Assembly: GCA_017355425.1 (NCBI GenBank)
Contig: CP070233.1
Coordinates: 1,342,501 to 1,406,500, forward strand
Direction: 5' to 3'
Length of the DNA: 64,000 bases
Source: Dolichospermum sp. DET69
Lineage (GTDB): Bacteria > Cyanobacteriota > Cyanobacteriia > Cyanobacteriales > Nostocaceae
Positions 7,824 to 16,407 of the stretch are shown piece by piece. The notes beneath the pieces were generated by a model. The model had not been told where the DNA came from and ran no database searches. It worked only from the letters and a program-made list of their open reading frames with translations. Position 1 is the first letter of the stretch, and every line of letters starts with the position of its first letter. A program made the position numbers and the translations under genes.

Positions 7824-10037
7824 ATGGAAAATGATGCGGTAACGCTCTGCTGCCCAAATGAATATTGTCAATCTGCTAATCCCCTCACCCACAAATTTTG
7901 CCAGCAGTGTTCCACACCCTTACCGAAGCGTTATCTCTGGGCTGTGGGAGATGCTCTAGACCACTATCATCCTGGATCTATCTTAGCTGATACCAGCGGA
8001 CAGCAAAGCGATGCCAGCGGCGGGCAAAGCCAACGCTATTTAGTCATTAATAAATCTATACTTTTAGATATCAAACCTGGTTTATTGCCCCAAATACCTG
8101 AATTAGATGATGTAGATAAAATTAAACCTTATCTCAAACTAATTCCCTATCGTCTCCATATACCGCAAGTTTATGGAGTTTTCAATTTAAGTAATGGGCA
8201 GATCAAAACAGAAATATTACTATTAGAAAGACCACCATTAATAATTGATGCAACCATCACTCAAGCAAATCTATGCAGCACTTTAGATACTGTTTGGAGT
8301 GAAGCTTCATCAATTCGCCAACTTCATTGGTTGTGGCAATTAGCTAATTTGTGGCAGCCCCTAGCCATTGAAGGAGTAGCATCTAGCCTCATAGACCCCT
8401 ATGTATTAAGAGTTGAAGGGGTACTAATTCGCTTACTGGAATTGCGTTTTGATGGCAAAAACCCACCGACATTATCCCAATTAGGAGAATTTTGGCGGCA
8501 ACTACTCAAAAATACTAAACCAAATATTGCGCCATTTGTTCAACAAGTTTGTGATCTACTAATTCAGGGGGAAATTAACTCATCGAGCCAATTAATTCAA
8601 ATTTTAGATCAAGGATTGAGCCAATTAGAAAAATTCCAAACAACTACTATTAAAATCTATACCAAAACAGACTCAGGCCCAAGCCGTCCACGCAATGAAG
8701 ATGCTTGTTACCCCTGTGCGGATACTCTGATTAATAAACCACCTCAAAATAACGCCCTAGCCATTGTCTGTGATGGTATTGGTGGACATGAAGGCGGCAA
8801 TGTGGCTTCTAACCTGGCAATTGAAACTATTAAGCAACAAGTCAAGGAACTGACTTCACTTCCTGACGATTATATAGATCCCTCAATGCTACTTTCTGAT
8901 TTAGAACGAGCAGTAGCAACCGCTAATGACAAAATCAGCCAGCGCAACGATAGCGAAAATCGTCAAGGACGACAACGCATGGGAACAACCATTGTGATGG
9001 CTTTACCTGTTGCCCATGAAATGTATATTACCCATGTCGGTGATAGTCGTGCCTATTGGATTACTCGCCATAGTTGTCATCAAGTTACCTTAGATGATGA
9101 TGTCGCGTGCCGTGAAGTCCGTTTAGGCTATGCTCTCTACCGAGAAGCATTGCAACATAATGGTTCAGGCTCATTGGTTCAGGCTTTGGGAATGGGTAAA
9201 AGTACCTCACTACATCCCACATCTCAACGCTTTATTATTGACGAAGATGCTGTTTTCTTGCTCACATCCGATGGCTTGAGTGATTTTGATAGGGTGGAAG
9301 AATCTTGGGAAACTGAAATATTACCCCTTCTCTCCGGGAAAACAAGTATAGAAGATGTTGCCCAAAGACTAATAGAAGTTGCCAATACTAAAAATGGACA
9401 TGATAATGTCACTGTTGCTTTAGTACATTATGATGTTAAATACTCTGAACCAGATATAATAATTACAGCAAATATTTTTAACCTTTTAGCTAACACATTA
9501 TTAGATCCATTCGCTGATCCGGTCAATGGTGAGAGTTTTATTAATAATCAGAAAACTCAAGTTATTGCCGAAAATAAAAATATCAAACTTTCCCAAGTAC
9601 CATTACAGTTGTTGATTATTTTAGGATTAACGTTATTCGCAGGTTTATTAGGATATTGGTTTAAACTACAACTCAAATCACCAACAAAAATATTTTCATC
9701 TCCTTCCCCATTTTCTACTCAACTGCCAAATCTGGCTACACCAAGAACTTTACAAAATCTCTCGACTAATTGGGTAATTCAAGCTAATAGTCCCATAACT
9801 GTAAATAATAAAACTTTTCCGGCTGAAAGTTTTTTCCAAGTTATGGAGAAAAAAGCTAATCCTAATGCTGAAGATAATCCACAAGTGCTTTTGCGCGTCT
9901 GTAAACAATCCAATTCTGCACCACAAACTTCTAAAACAGTCCAACTTAACTTTTCTGAACTACAAAATTTAGCTAAGGACATATCTATATTACAATCTGA
10001 TCAACGCAGTCCTTGTGGGCAAACAACTGACAACTGA
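7824..10037 (+). CDS. PP2C-type protein phosphatase with zinc ribbon and one membrane span
   Basis: A 737-residue Ser/Thr phosphatase that should remove phosphate from proteins in a metal-dependent way. Residues 9-30 form a zinc ribbon (CCPNEYCQ...KFCQQC). The PP2C domain (about 275-535) has all main motifs: SGPSRPRNEDA, CDGIGGHEGGN (about 317), YITHVGDSRAYW (about 402), LTSDGLSDF (about 482) and GHDNVTVAL (about 525). One membrane helix (LQLLIILGLTLFAGLLGYWF) is near 595, followed by an extracytoplasmic tail. Residues 57-70 come from two 21-bp repeat insertions (see findings). A CHAT-FHA gene follows on the same strand 111 bp downstream, so the two may act together; FHA domains bind phosphothreonine. 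Confidence 0.88.
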   Translation: MENDAVTLCCPNEYCQSANPLTHKFCQQCSTPLPKRYLWAVGDALDHYHPGSILADTSGQQSDASGGQSQRYLVINKSILLDIKPGLLPQIPELDDVDKIKPYLKLIPYRLHIPQVYGVFNLSNGQIKTEILLLERPPLIIDATITQANLCSTLDTVWSEASSIRQLHWLWQLANLWQPLAIEGVASSLIDPYVLRVEGVLIRLLELRFDGKNPPTLSQLGEFWRQLLKNTKPNIAPFVQQVCDLLIQGEINSSSQLIQILDQGLSQLEKFQTTTIKIYTKTDSGPSRPRNEDACYPCADTLINKPPQNNALAIVCDGIGGHEGGNVASNLAIETIKQQVKELTSLPDDYIDPSMLLSDLERAVATANDKISQRNDSENRQGRQRMGTTIVMALPVAHEMYITHVGDSRAYWITRHSCHQVTLDDDVACREVRLGYALYREALQHNGSGSLVQALGMGKSTSLHPTSQRFIIDEDAVFLLTSDGLSDFDRVEESWETEILPLLSGKTSIEDVAQRLIEVANTKNGHDNVTVALVHYDVKYSEPDIIITANIFNLLANTLLDPFADPVNGESFINNQKTQVIAENKNIKLSQVPLQLLIILGLTLFAGLLGYWFKLQLKSPTKIFSSPSPFSTQLPNLATPRTLQNLSTNWVIQANSPITVNNKTFPAESFFQVMEKKANPNAEDNPQVLLRVCKQSNSAPQTSKTVQLNFSELQNLAKDISILQSDQRSPCGQTTDN
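7992..8033 (+). repeat. Two tandem 21-bp small repeats inserted in the PP2C gene
   Basis: Units 7992-8012 and 8013-8033 lie between GAT (7989-7991) and CGC (8034-8036), so they split what would read GCTGATCGC. Each is 7 codons, so the frame is kept and 14 residues rich in Gly, Ser and Gln are added. Confidence 0.7.
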
Positions 10038-10110
10038 CCACTGACAACTAACAACTAACAACTGACCACTGACAACTAACAACTGACCACTGACCACTGA
10101 CCACTGACAA
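10028..10110. repeat. Short tandem repeats (7-bp ACTGACC/ACTAACA type)
   Basis: Overlapping copies of CTGACCA, CTGACAA and CTAACAA follow one another from the end of the phosphatase gene up to 10110. Such heptamer tracts are common between genes in Nostocales. Confidence 0.85.
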
Positions 10111-10148
10111 AAATATCTGTGTCTTGAACGTTTAGTTTCTACCAATCC

Positions 10149-11786
10149 ATGTCCAGCCTGAATTTGGCGATGCCTTCGGTGAGTATAGCGATCGCCCGTC
10201 TAGTAAATACTGGTACAGATCACTTCGCCATTTGGGTAGTAAAAGCACCATATCCCAGTGGCTATGTTCTCCGTGATTGTATTTTCTCGGCTGAACTTAA
10301 TCAAGTTTGGCAAGAATGGCAGCAAATGTTTGCTGGTCATAGTCCATTAGATGTTACATCCGGTGCAACTTCCGCATTAGTTAAGACATTACCCTTAACT
10401 ATAATTTCATCTACTGAAGGTCAAATTCCCAGTCCCTATAGTAGTCGTCTGATGCAATCCTTGGGCATTAATCTCTGGCAATGGATATTTGATGGGGCTA
10501 TTCTGAGTAGTTGGGAACGGAGTCGGGGGATAGCTATGGGTCAACAGACTCAATTACGCTTTCGTTTGGAAATCCGTGATCCTGATCTGATTGCTTTACC
10601 TTGGGAAATTATGCAGCGGGAAGTAGGACAATCAGCCATATCTCTATCCCAAGATGTTTTATTTAGTCGGACTATCAGCGAAGTTGAACCTCTGCCAGAA
10701 TTGCGAACCGACCGGGCTGTCAATATTCTGTTGGTGTTAGGACATGATCAGAAATTACAATTAGATCAGGAAGCGTTATTACTGAAAAAGACATTGTTAG
10801 AGGGTCGCCCTGTGGGTAAAACTGCCGCTGGATATGCACCTAGTACAGTAAAAACATTGGTGCAACCTACTAAGACAGAGTTAATTCGGGAGTTAGAAAC
10901 TAAAGCTTATAATGTATTCTTTTATGCTGGACATGGATTACCAGATCCAGATGGAGGCTCATTATTTTTAGGAAATGAACTGAGAATGAATGGTAGAGAA
11001 TTAGCTCAGATTTTAACTCGTACAGGCATAAAACTGGGAGTTTTTAACGCTTGTTGGGGAGCGCAACCAGCAGCAGTTGATCACCAGGCTATACCTGCTA
11101 GTAGTTTGGCTGAGGTGCTGATTCGTCATGGTGTGCCAGCGGTTTTAGGGATGCGTGATCAAATTGCTGATGCCGAAAGTCATAGTTTTATTCAAACGTT
11201 TGCTGCCAGTTTGCGATCGCGTAAATCAATTGATGAAGCAGTGACAATAGCCAGACAAGAACTATTAACACTGTATAAATTCAATCAACCAGCTTGGACA
11301 TTACCAGTTCTCTACCTCCATCCTGATTTTGACGGAGAACTGATTAAGGATGTAGGTGAAGGAGTTACGGAACTACCAGATACATGGATTTCTGGCACAG
11401 CTACCCCTAGGAATACAGCTTATTTGCGATGCCTAGGGCGGGCGAAGACATCGCTCTTGCCAGGGGGTAAAACTTGGCCATTACGTCCTGGTGTCACCCG
11501 CATCGGTCGCACGAAAGATAATGATATTGTCATCCCCGAAATTTATATTTCCAAACGCCATGCGGAAATTTTATGTCGGCATACTCTCCAGGAAACTACA
11601 TCAATTACTACTTATTACTTGCAAGATTTCTCCACCTATGGAACTACCTGGTATTTAAGCCCTAACGGTTGGCAACAAATCCTGCGGGAAGAAGTACCTT
11701 TAACATCGGGAATGCAGTTGATGTTTGGGAGTTCTAAAGGTGAAATTTGGGAATTTATTCGAGAAGAAGATAGTAGAAGTCAGTAG
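10149..11786 (+). CDS. CHAT-domain (caspase-like) protein with C-terminal FHA domain
   Basis: A 545-residue protein. The middle is a CHAT domain, a relative of caspases and separase: the His-Cys pair is in YNVFFYAGHG (H262) and GVFNACWG (C302), followed by VPAVLGMRDQIADAESHSF and WTLPVLYLH. The C-terminal part (about 440-535) is an FHA domain with RIGRTKDNDIVIP, SKRHAEI and DFSTYGT, which should bind phosphothreonine peptides. No signal peptide or membrane segment is seen. Both catalytic residues are present, so protease activity is plausible, but substrates are unknown. It follows a PP2C phosphatase, suggesting a phosphorylation-dependent switch (inference). Confidence 0.85.
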   Translation: MSSLNLAMPSVSIAIARLVNTGTDHFAIWVVKAPYPSGYVLRDCIFSAELNQVWQEWQQMFAGHSPLDVTSGATSALVKTLPLTIISSTEGQIPSPYSSRLMQSLGINLWQWIFDGAILSSWERSRGIAMGQQTQLRFRLEIRDPDLIALPWEIMQREVGQSAISLSQDVLFSRTISEVEPLPELRTDRAVNILLVLGHDQKLQLDQEALLLKKTLLEGRPVGKTAAGYAPSTVKTLVQPTKTELIRELETKAYNVFFYAGHGLPDPDGGSLFLGNELRMNGRELAQILTRTGIKLGVFNACWGAQPAAVDHQAIPASSLAEVLIRHGVPAVLGMRDQIADAESHSFIQTFAASLRSRKSIDEAVTIARQELLTLYKFNQPAWTLPVLYLHPDFDGELIKDVGEGVTELPDTWISGTATPRNTAYLRCLGRAKTSLLPGGKTWPLRPGVTRIGRTKDNDIVIPEIYISKRHAEILCRHTLQETTSITTYYLQDFSTYGTTWYLSPNGWQQILREEVPLTSGMQLMFGSSKGEIWEFIREEDSRSQ

Positions 11787-11792
11787 TTAGAA

Positions 11793-11828
11793 GTCACCGA
11801 GTCACCGAGTCACCGAGTCACCGAGTCA
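11793..11828. repeat. Short tandem repeat, 8-bp unit GTCACCGA
   Basis: About four and a half copies of GTCACCGA follow directly after the CHAT-FHA stop codon. Confidence 0.85.
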
Positions 11829-12049
11829 GGAGTAAAACCCTGTTGTGGTCTGAGTTTCATTAATTGTAAGTTAACAGGACAATTAATGTGCTTACCACCT
11901 TGTTTGTTTGATATTATTTATCTGCTATTTACTGTATTAAGATTTCTTAACTTCAACAGATAAAGATGCTGGAGTTAATTATTTTACGGAAATCCAATTC
12001 TTCAGATTGTAGCTGTCAACAAGAGCAATGAATTAATAGTGAGAAGAAA

Positions 12050-12682
12050 ATGACAAACCAAATTAACGACTTAAATATTTTAAATATTGTCCCCTCGAAT
12101 ATAGATTTAGAATTTCTAGAAGCACTACTAGAACCTGAAGATGCTACATATCCCTGGAATCTGGCTGATGAAGCCTCAGAAGCTTATTTTCATGATTTAG
12201 AACTACAGTTTGGTTTGCAAGAGTTCTCAAACGCAGAACTGATCACGAGTGCTGATAATTTTTATCAAAACCTAGATATAATTTGGGATCAAGTTACTGT
12301 TATTGAAGACAAAAATATTAATAAAAATACAGTTAATTATCTTCAGGAAGCTTTGCAAACTGCTTTTTCGGTTATCCCTGGAGTTTTACTCACTGCGATA
12401 GCGCAAAAGGCTTCTGAAGTTTTCATTCTTGAACAATCAGTTAGTGAGAAACTAATGGAATGTGTGCAAGCTTTACTACCCAATTGGGAAACAGATGATC
12501 TGTTGGTTTTAGCTCGTCCTTTTGCTTATGCAATGCGAAGTGGTGAATCACACACACTAACATCCATAATTAGAGATATTGAACATCGAGATTGGGCAAG
12601 TTTATCAGAAATAGAACAAGCAAAAATTACTTTAGCGATCGCTGATTATGCCCTTCAACATCTCTCAAACTCTGACTCCTAA
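12050..12682 (+). CDS. Unknown 210-residue acidic protein
   Basis: I do not recognise this protein. It is acidic and mostly helical by composition, with a hydrophobic stretch LQTAFSVIPGVLLTAIAQKA near residue 105 that may pack as a core helix rather than span a membrane. Its place between CHAT-FHA and FHA-PrsW genes suggests a role in the same block, but there is no motif to support this. The last 14 codons start a 71-bp unit that is repeated three more times downstream (see the next entry). Confidence 0.65.
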   Translation: MTNQINDLNILNIVPSNIDLEFLEALLEPEDATYPWNLADEASEAYFHDLELQFGLQEFSNAELITSADNFYQNLDIIWDQVTVIEDKNINKNTVNYLQEALQTAFSVIPGVLLTAIAQKASEVFILEQSVSEKLMECVQALLPNWETDDLLVLARPFAYAMRSGESHTLTSIIRDIEHRDWASLSEIEQAKITLAIADYALQHLSNSDS

Positions 12683-12923
12683 CTGGGCGCAGGCCCTGCG
12701 CCCCTACTTCCGCTGATTATGCTCTACAACATCTCTCAAACTCAAACTCTTAACTGGGCGCAGTCCCTGCGCCCCTACTTCCGCTGATTATGCTCTACAA
12801 CATCTCTCAAACTCAAACTCTTAACTGGGCGCAGGCCCTGCGCCCCTACTTCCGCTGATTATGCTCTACAACATCTCTCAAACTCAAACTCCTAACTGGG
12901 CGCAGGCCCTGCGCCCCTACTTC
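12641..12923 (+). repeat. Four 71-bp tandem repeats that include the 3' end of the preceding gene
   Basis: Units begin at 12641, 12712, 12783 and 12854, each with GCTGATTATG. Each holds the gene's last codons, its stop and a hairpin (GGGCGCAGG/CCCTGCGCCC). The first unit is the real gene end; later units carry CTCTACAACATCTC in place of CCCTTCAACATCTC and have drifted slightly. The hairpins might help end both converging transcripts. Confidence 0.9.
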
Positions 12924-12932
12924 GGACTCCGG

Positions 12933-14282
12933 CTATTTTGAGTCGAGAAAGCGGGTAGCAAAGTTTTGTGATCTTGTTGGTGATAATACCCGGGCTTTGA
13001 GAATGGCAGCCATGAGAAAGGCATAAGATAAAACACCAACTACTACCAAGAAAAAAGCATTAATAGAACCTGTCGCATTCCATAAAGCGTGAAGTGCAGA
13101 AGCACTCAAATAACCCACAGAGAGAATTTGCTTGCCTTTCAGGGGTTTTAATACAGCCAAACCAACAAAGTAGCCTAAATATCCGCTATAAGCCATGTGT
13201 CCAGCTACAGAACCTAAAATGCGGGGAATAAGTAGCTGTAAACCCATTGATTGACCAGAATTTTGAGAAATTAAGGGTACATACTGACCAAGGGTTTCTA
13301 GTAAAGTAAAGCCCACAGCGGAAGCTGTACCCAGAAGAATGCCATCCAAGGGTTCCCAAACTCCAATCCGTTCTTTCCAAGGAGATGGTAAGGAGTTGCC
13401 AATCCAATACGCGCCTAATACTGGTAATATTTTTAGCAGTTCCTCCATTAACCCCGCACCAAAAAACATTCGTACTAATAATTCGGTAAAAGTGATCCCA
13501 TCTTGAGATGTAGTATCCAACGTTCCAGGTAAGATATCTCGGAATACTTTGATGAATAAATCTAATATAGGACTGAGCAAAATTAACATTGTACTCAATG
13601 CCACAGCCATGAGTACCCACCAAGGCTTGGATTTACCACATAATTGATAAACAAAATAGTAAGCCGCAAAAGCAATGTAAGATCCCACAATTACCTGATT
13701 TGCCTGGGGATAACCTACACTAGCAAACATCAACACTACAAAAACTACCGTCAAGATTCCTGGTATAAGGTAGGCTTTGCGAGTTAGATCCTTACCAGTA
13801 GAGATAATAGGAAACAATTGTGTGAAGCTTACAGAATCTTGCTTTGATGATAAATGATGGTTATTAACAGATGATAATACTGTGGCTTTACTAACATTTA
13901 TCACCGTTTTTTGAGCAATAACTTCATACTCGAAAATAAATTGTGGTCCATCAGCACCAAGGGAAATGTGATCACCTAAATGTAATTCTTGACATCCTTG
14001 TAAGTGTTTTCCATTTAAAAAAGTGCCATTGGCACTATTCAAATCACAAATTACCCAGCTATGACGGCTGTCTGGAGACAAAGAAAGGGGACGGATTACC
14101 GCATGACGACGAGATACCATTCGGTATATCATGGCATCCAAGACAATTTGGCAGATGGGGTCACGTCCAATTACCATTTCTTTACCAGGAAGCAATGAGT
14201 AGCGAGATGCTGACTCTGAAGCTTCGACCTTACTGGACACCAACCGCAGAAATGCATTCTGTCTTGCGTTTTTGCCTGTCAT
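12933..14282 (-). CDS. FHA domain fused to PrsW-type intramembrane protease
   Basis: A 449-residue protein. The N-terminal FHA domain (about 25-115) shows VIGRDPICQIVL, MVSRRHAVI and DLNSANGTFLNGKHL, the phosphothreonine-binding pattern. After a linker come about eight membrane helices of the PrsW family (glutamic-type intramembrane proteases): MEELLKILPVLGAYWIG (about 277) supplies the EExxK motif, GFTLLETLGQY (about 324) the FxxxE motif, and the later helices the conserved His in GHMAYSGYLGY and SALHALWNA. Bacillus PrsW cleaves an anti-sigma factor; here the substrate is unknown. The fusion suggests that membrane proteolysis is steered by phosphorylation. It converges with the 210-residue gene. 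Confidence 0.85.
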   Translation of the reverse strand: MTGKNARQNAFLRLVSSKVEASESASRYSLLPGKEMVIGRDPICQIVLDAMIYRMVSRRHAVIRPLSLSPDSRHSWVICDLNSANGTFLNGKHLQGCQELHLGDHISLGADGPQFIFEYEVIAQKTVINVSKATVLSSVNNHHLSSKQDSVSFTQLFPIISTGKDLTRKAYLIPGILTVVFVVLMFASVGYPQANQVIVGSYIAFAAYYFVYQLCGKSKPWWVLMAVALSTMLILLSPILDLFIKVFRDILPGTLDTTSQDGITFTELLVRMFFGAGLMEELLKILPVLGAYWIGNSLPSPWKERIGVWEPLDGILLGTASAVGFTLLETLGQYVPLISQNSGQSMGLQLLIPRILGSVAGHMAYSGYLGYFVGLAVLKPLKGKQILSVGYLSASALHALWNATGSINAFFLVVVGVLSYAFLMAAILKARVLSPTRSQNFATRFLDSK

Positions 14283-14950
14283 CGAGTTACTGAGTGTGTC
14301 TAAACAAATTCTATGGCTGATGCCACGCTATCAAATTTTGTGGTAGTAGACTTGACTTTAGCAATATTCACGGCCGCGCACCCTTTCTAAATATACTATA
14401 GCTTTACTAATCTTCCCATTGCTCTCTCCAAAATACAAAATTGAAAAATCATTTTTTTTAACATATCTCTTACGGGAGCCGTAGGCATACCACTCTAGAT
14501 GCAGAGAACACAAAGTAAAGGAAAATTCTTAACTGCAATGTATTGGAATATATACAATTTACACAGAAACTGGACAAAAGACTTTCAATTCTGTTCCATT
14601 TTTCCTGCTATAAGAATGATAAATGATATTTGAAAAATTTTAAGTAGTGTAGGGTGGGCAATGCTCACCCTAGGTATATTATGGCTACGCCACGCAAACT
14701 ATCAAAAATCAAATATTAGTCCTATCAATACCTTAGCCATTTTTGTGTAGGTCGGGTTGAGCCAAGAGAAACCCGACGTATTTGTTGGGTTTGTTCCCTC
14801 AACCCAACCTACGAATCAATGATTTTTTTTTAGCTAAGAGGTCGTTTGATAGCGTAGCCATAAAGTCATGATTGATGTATCAAATATTTTTTTACCCCAC
14901 CCTAACCCTCCCCTTGGAAAGGTGAGGGAACTTCATTTTCCGATTTCCCC
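14283..14950. other. Intergenic region with dispersed repeats, no gene seen
   Basis: The upstream region of the FHA-PrsW gene. It contains a hairpin GTGTAGGGTGGGCA...GCTCACCCTAGG near 14648-14673 and a GTAGGTCGGGTTGAG repeat at 14740-14815. The latter resembles those at 4321-4440 and 40770-40890. No reading frame of interest is present. Confidence 0.6.
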
Positions 14951-15155
14951 CCTTTATAAGGCTACGGTGTACACACATCTCTAGACAGGATGCTAAACGT
15001 GATCCGATCCCCCTAAATCCCCCTTAAAAAGGGGGACTTTGAAGAATTTAGCCCTCCTTTATAAGGCTACGGTGTACACACATCTCTAGACAGGATGCTA
15101 AACGTGATCCGATCCCCCTAAATCCCCCTTAAAAAGGGGGACTTTGAAGAATTTA
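14951..15155. repeat. Two 105-bp tandem repeats
   Basis: Units begin at 14951 and 15056 with CCTTTATAAGGCTACGGTG. Each holds a CCCCCTTAAAAAGGGGG palindrome. They are nearly identical and point towards the 71-bp units that follow in the opposite sense. Confidence 0.85.
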
Positions 15156-15160
15156 GCCCC

Positions 15161-15372
15161 CCTTTTTAAGGGGGGTTGGGGGGATCTAAACGTTGTGGGG
15201 CAACTCTAGAAGACTTGTGTGTACACTGTAGCCTTTTTAAGGGGGGTTGGGGGGATCTAAACGTTGTGGGGCAACTCTAGAAGACTTGTGTGTACACTGT
15301 AGCCTTTTTAAGGGGGTTGGGGGGATCTAAACGTTGTGGGGCAACTCTAGAAGACTTGTGTGTACACCGTAG
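15161..15372. repeat. Three 71-bp tandem repeats, inverted relative to the 105-bp units
   Basis: Units begin at 15161, 15232 and 15303 with CCTTTTTAAGGGGG and end with TGTGTACACTGTAGC. Their ends are complementary to the GCTACGGTGTACACACA parts of the 105-bp units, so the whole block can fold into large hairpins. Confidence 0.85.
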
Positions 15373-15485
15373 CTTATTAAGGGGGGATTAAGGGGGGTAA
15401 AAAATCACGACGTATTACTTTTCAAACATCGTCTAAGGTATTGCATCCTGTTAATCCTTAAATCCTGGCAATCCTGATTCAGACT

Positions 15486-15938
15486 TTATTTTTGAGAATG
15501 ACTACTCCGAATTATCCAATAACTAATTGATAGAGAAAGAACCGCAATCCCTAAACCGATAATTTCTATACCTTCAGTTACTTTTAAATCAAGAATAATA
15601 ATTTTCCGAGCAATGGCAATCAAAGAAGTAGCAATAACTAATTCAACTTGTAAAACGTGCTTTTTTAAGTAGCCAGTAATATTTTCTAATATTTCTAAAG
15701 CAATTAAAACATTCAGAAATAATCCAAAAGTTTGAAATAATGTCTGACTAAAACGACCTTTTTCTGGAGAAAGTATTTCCCAAAAAATAAATATTGCTAA
15801 GTCAGAAAGTGTAGCGAAAATTACTATTACCATAAGTAGAGATAGTAATTTGGAAACTATTACCTCGATTATTTCAATCAAGTGAATAAAACTTTTATCA
15901 TTGCTAACTTCTAGAAACCTTTTAATTAATTTTCTCAT
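15486..15938 (-). CDS. PsiE-like membrane protein
   Basis: A 150-residue protein with four hydrophobic segments, in order LLSLLMVIVIFATLSDLAIF, LFLNVLIALEILENI, VELVIATSLIAIARKIIIL and IIGLGIAVLSLSISYWII. Together with the basic stretch between helices 2 and 3 this matches the phosphate-starvation-inducible PsiE family, whose function is not known. It acts in the cytoplasmic membrane. A good ribosome binding site (AAGGAG) precedes the ATG. A CTTAACTTTAACC stretch just upstream recalls a Pho box but is too close to the ATG and incomplete. Confidence 0.75.
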   Translation of the reverse strand: MRKLIKRFLEVSNDKSFIHLIEIIEVIVSKLLSLLMVIVIFATLSDLAIFIFWEILSPEKGRFSQTLFQTFGLFLNVLIALEILENITGYLKKHVLQVELVIATSLIAIARKIIILDLKVTEGIEIIGLGIAVLSLSISYWIIRSSHSQK

Positions 15939-16407
15939 TTGATACTCCTTGGTTAAAGTTAAGCTGAAAATTATGAAGATAAAACAAAAACCTTGTAGAT
16001 AAATCTCAAGGATAAAAAAGCATCATATATTTTCTGCTTTCACAAACTTTGCAGTTTAAGAAATTGCATTTAAAAGTAATAGCTTATTACGGTTCTACCG
16101 CTCCCTTTATGATTTTCCCGGAAAAATATGGCGTAAACCCTTATCATGATTAGGTTTGAGGCTTTAATATTCCTCAAAAATAGCGATCGCTTATTAATTT
16201 AGATCAAACCCATGTACAGCAACGGTTTTAGACACCTAAAAGGGATGTTTGATCATAAGGGGAACGGTAGAACCCTTATTACTTAGATTTTAAGATTAAT
16301 CATGATCATGCTTTGACAATTTAGGTATTTAAAATAATAATCATAACTATTGATCATTAACTATAGATTAAATTGTGAATTCCTAATTGAGGAATCTAAT
16401 TAAAAGC
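15939..16407. other. Intergenic region between psiE-like gene and narB
   Basis: It contains the 5' region of the psiE-like gene and the 3' region of narB. The main structure is a pair of inverted 23-bp arms at 16091-16113 and 16252-16274. Between them lie a HIP1 site (16183-16190) and a hairpin TTTGAGG...CCTCAAA (about 16155-16180) that could end narB or psiE transcripts. Confidence 0.6.
16091..16274. repeat. MITE-like element with 23-bp inverted arms
   Basis: The left arm begins GGTTCTACCGCTCCC and the right arm ends GGGGAACGGTAGAACC; 21 of 23 positions pair. The element is about 184 bp and has no reading frame. Confidence 0.5.

Noticed and set aside
15940-15975. Pho-box-like CTTAACTTTAACC before the psiE-like gene
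   Set aside because: Only part of the consensus is present and it touches the ribosome binding site, so it is unlikely to be a PhoB operator.
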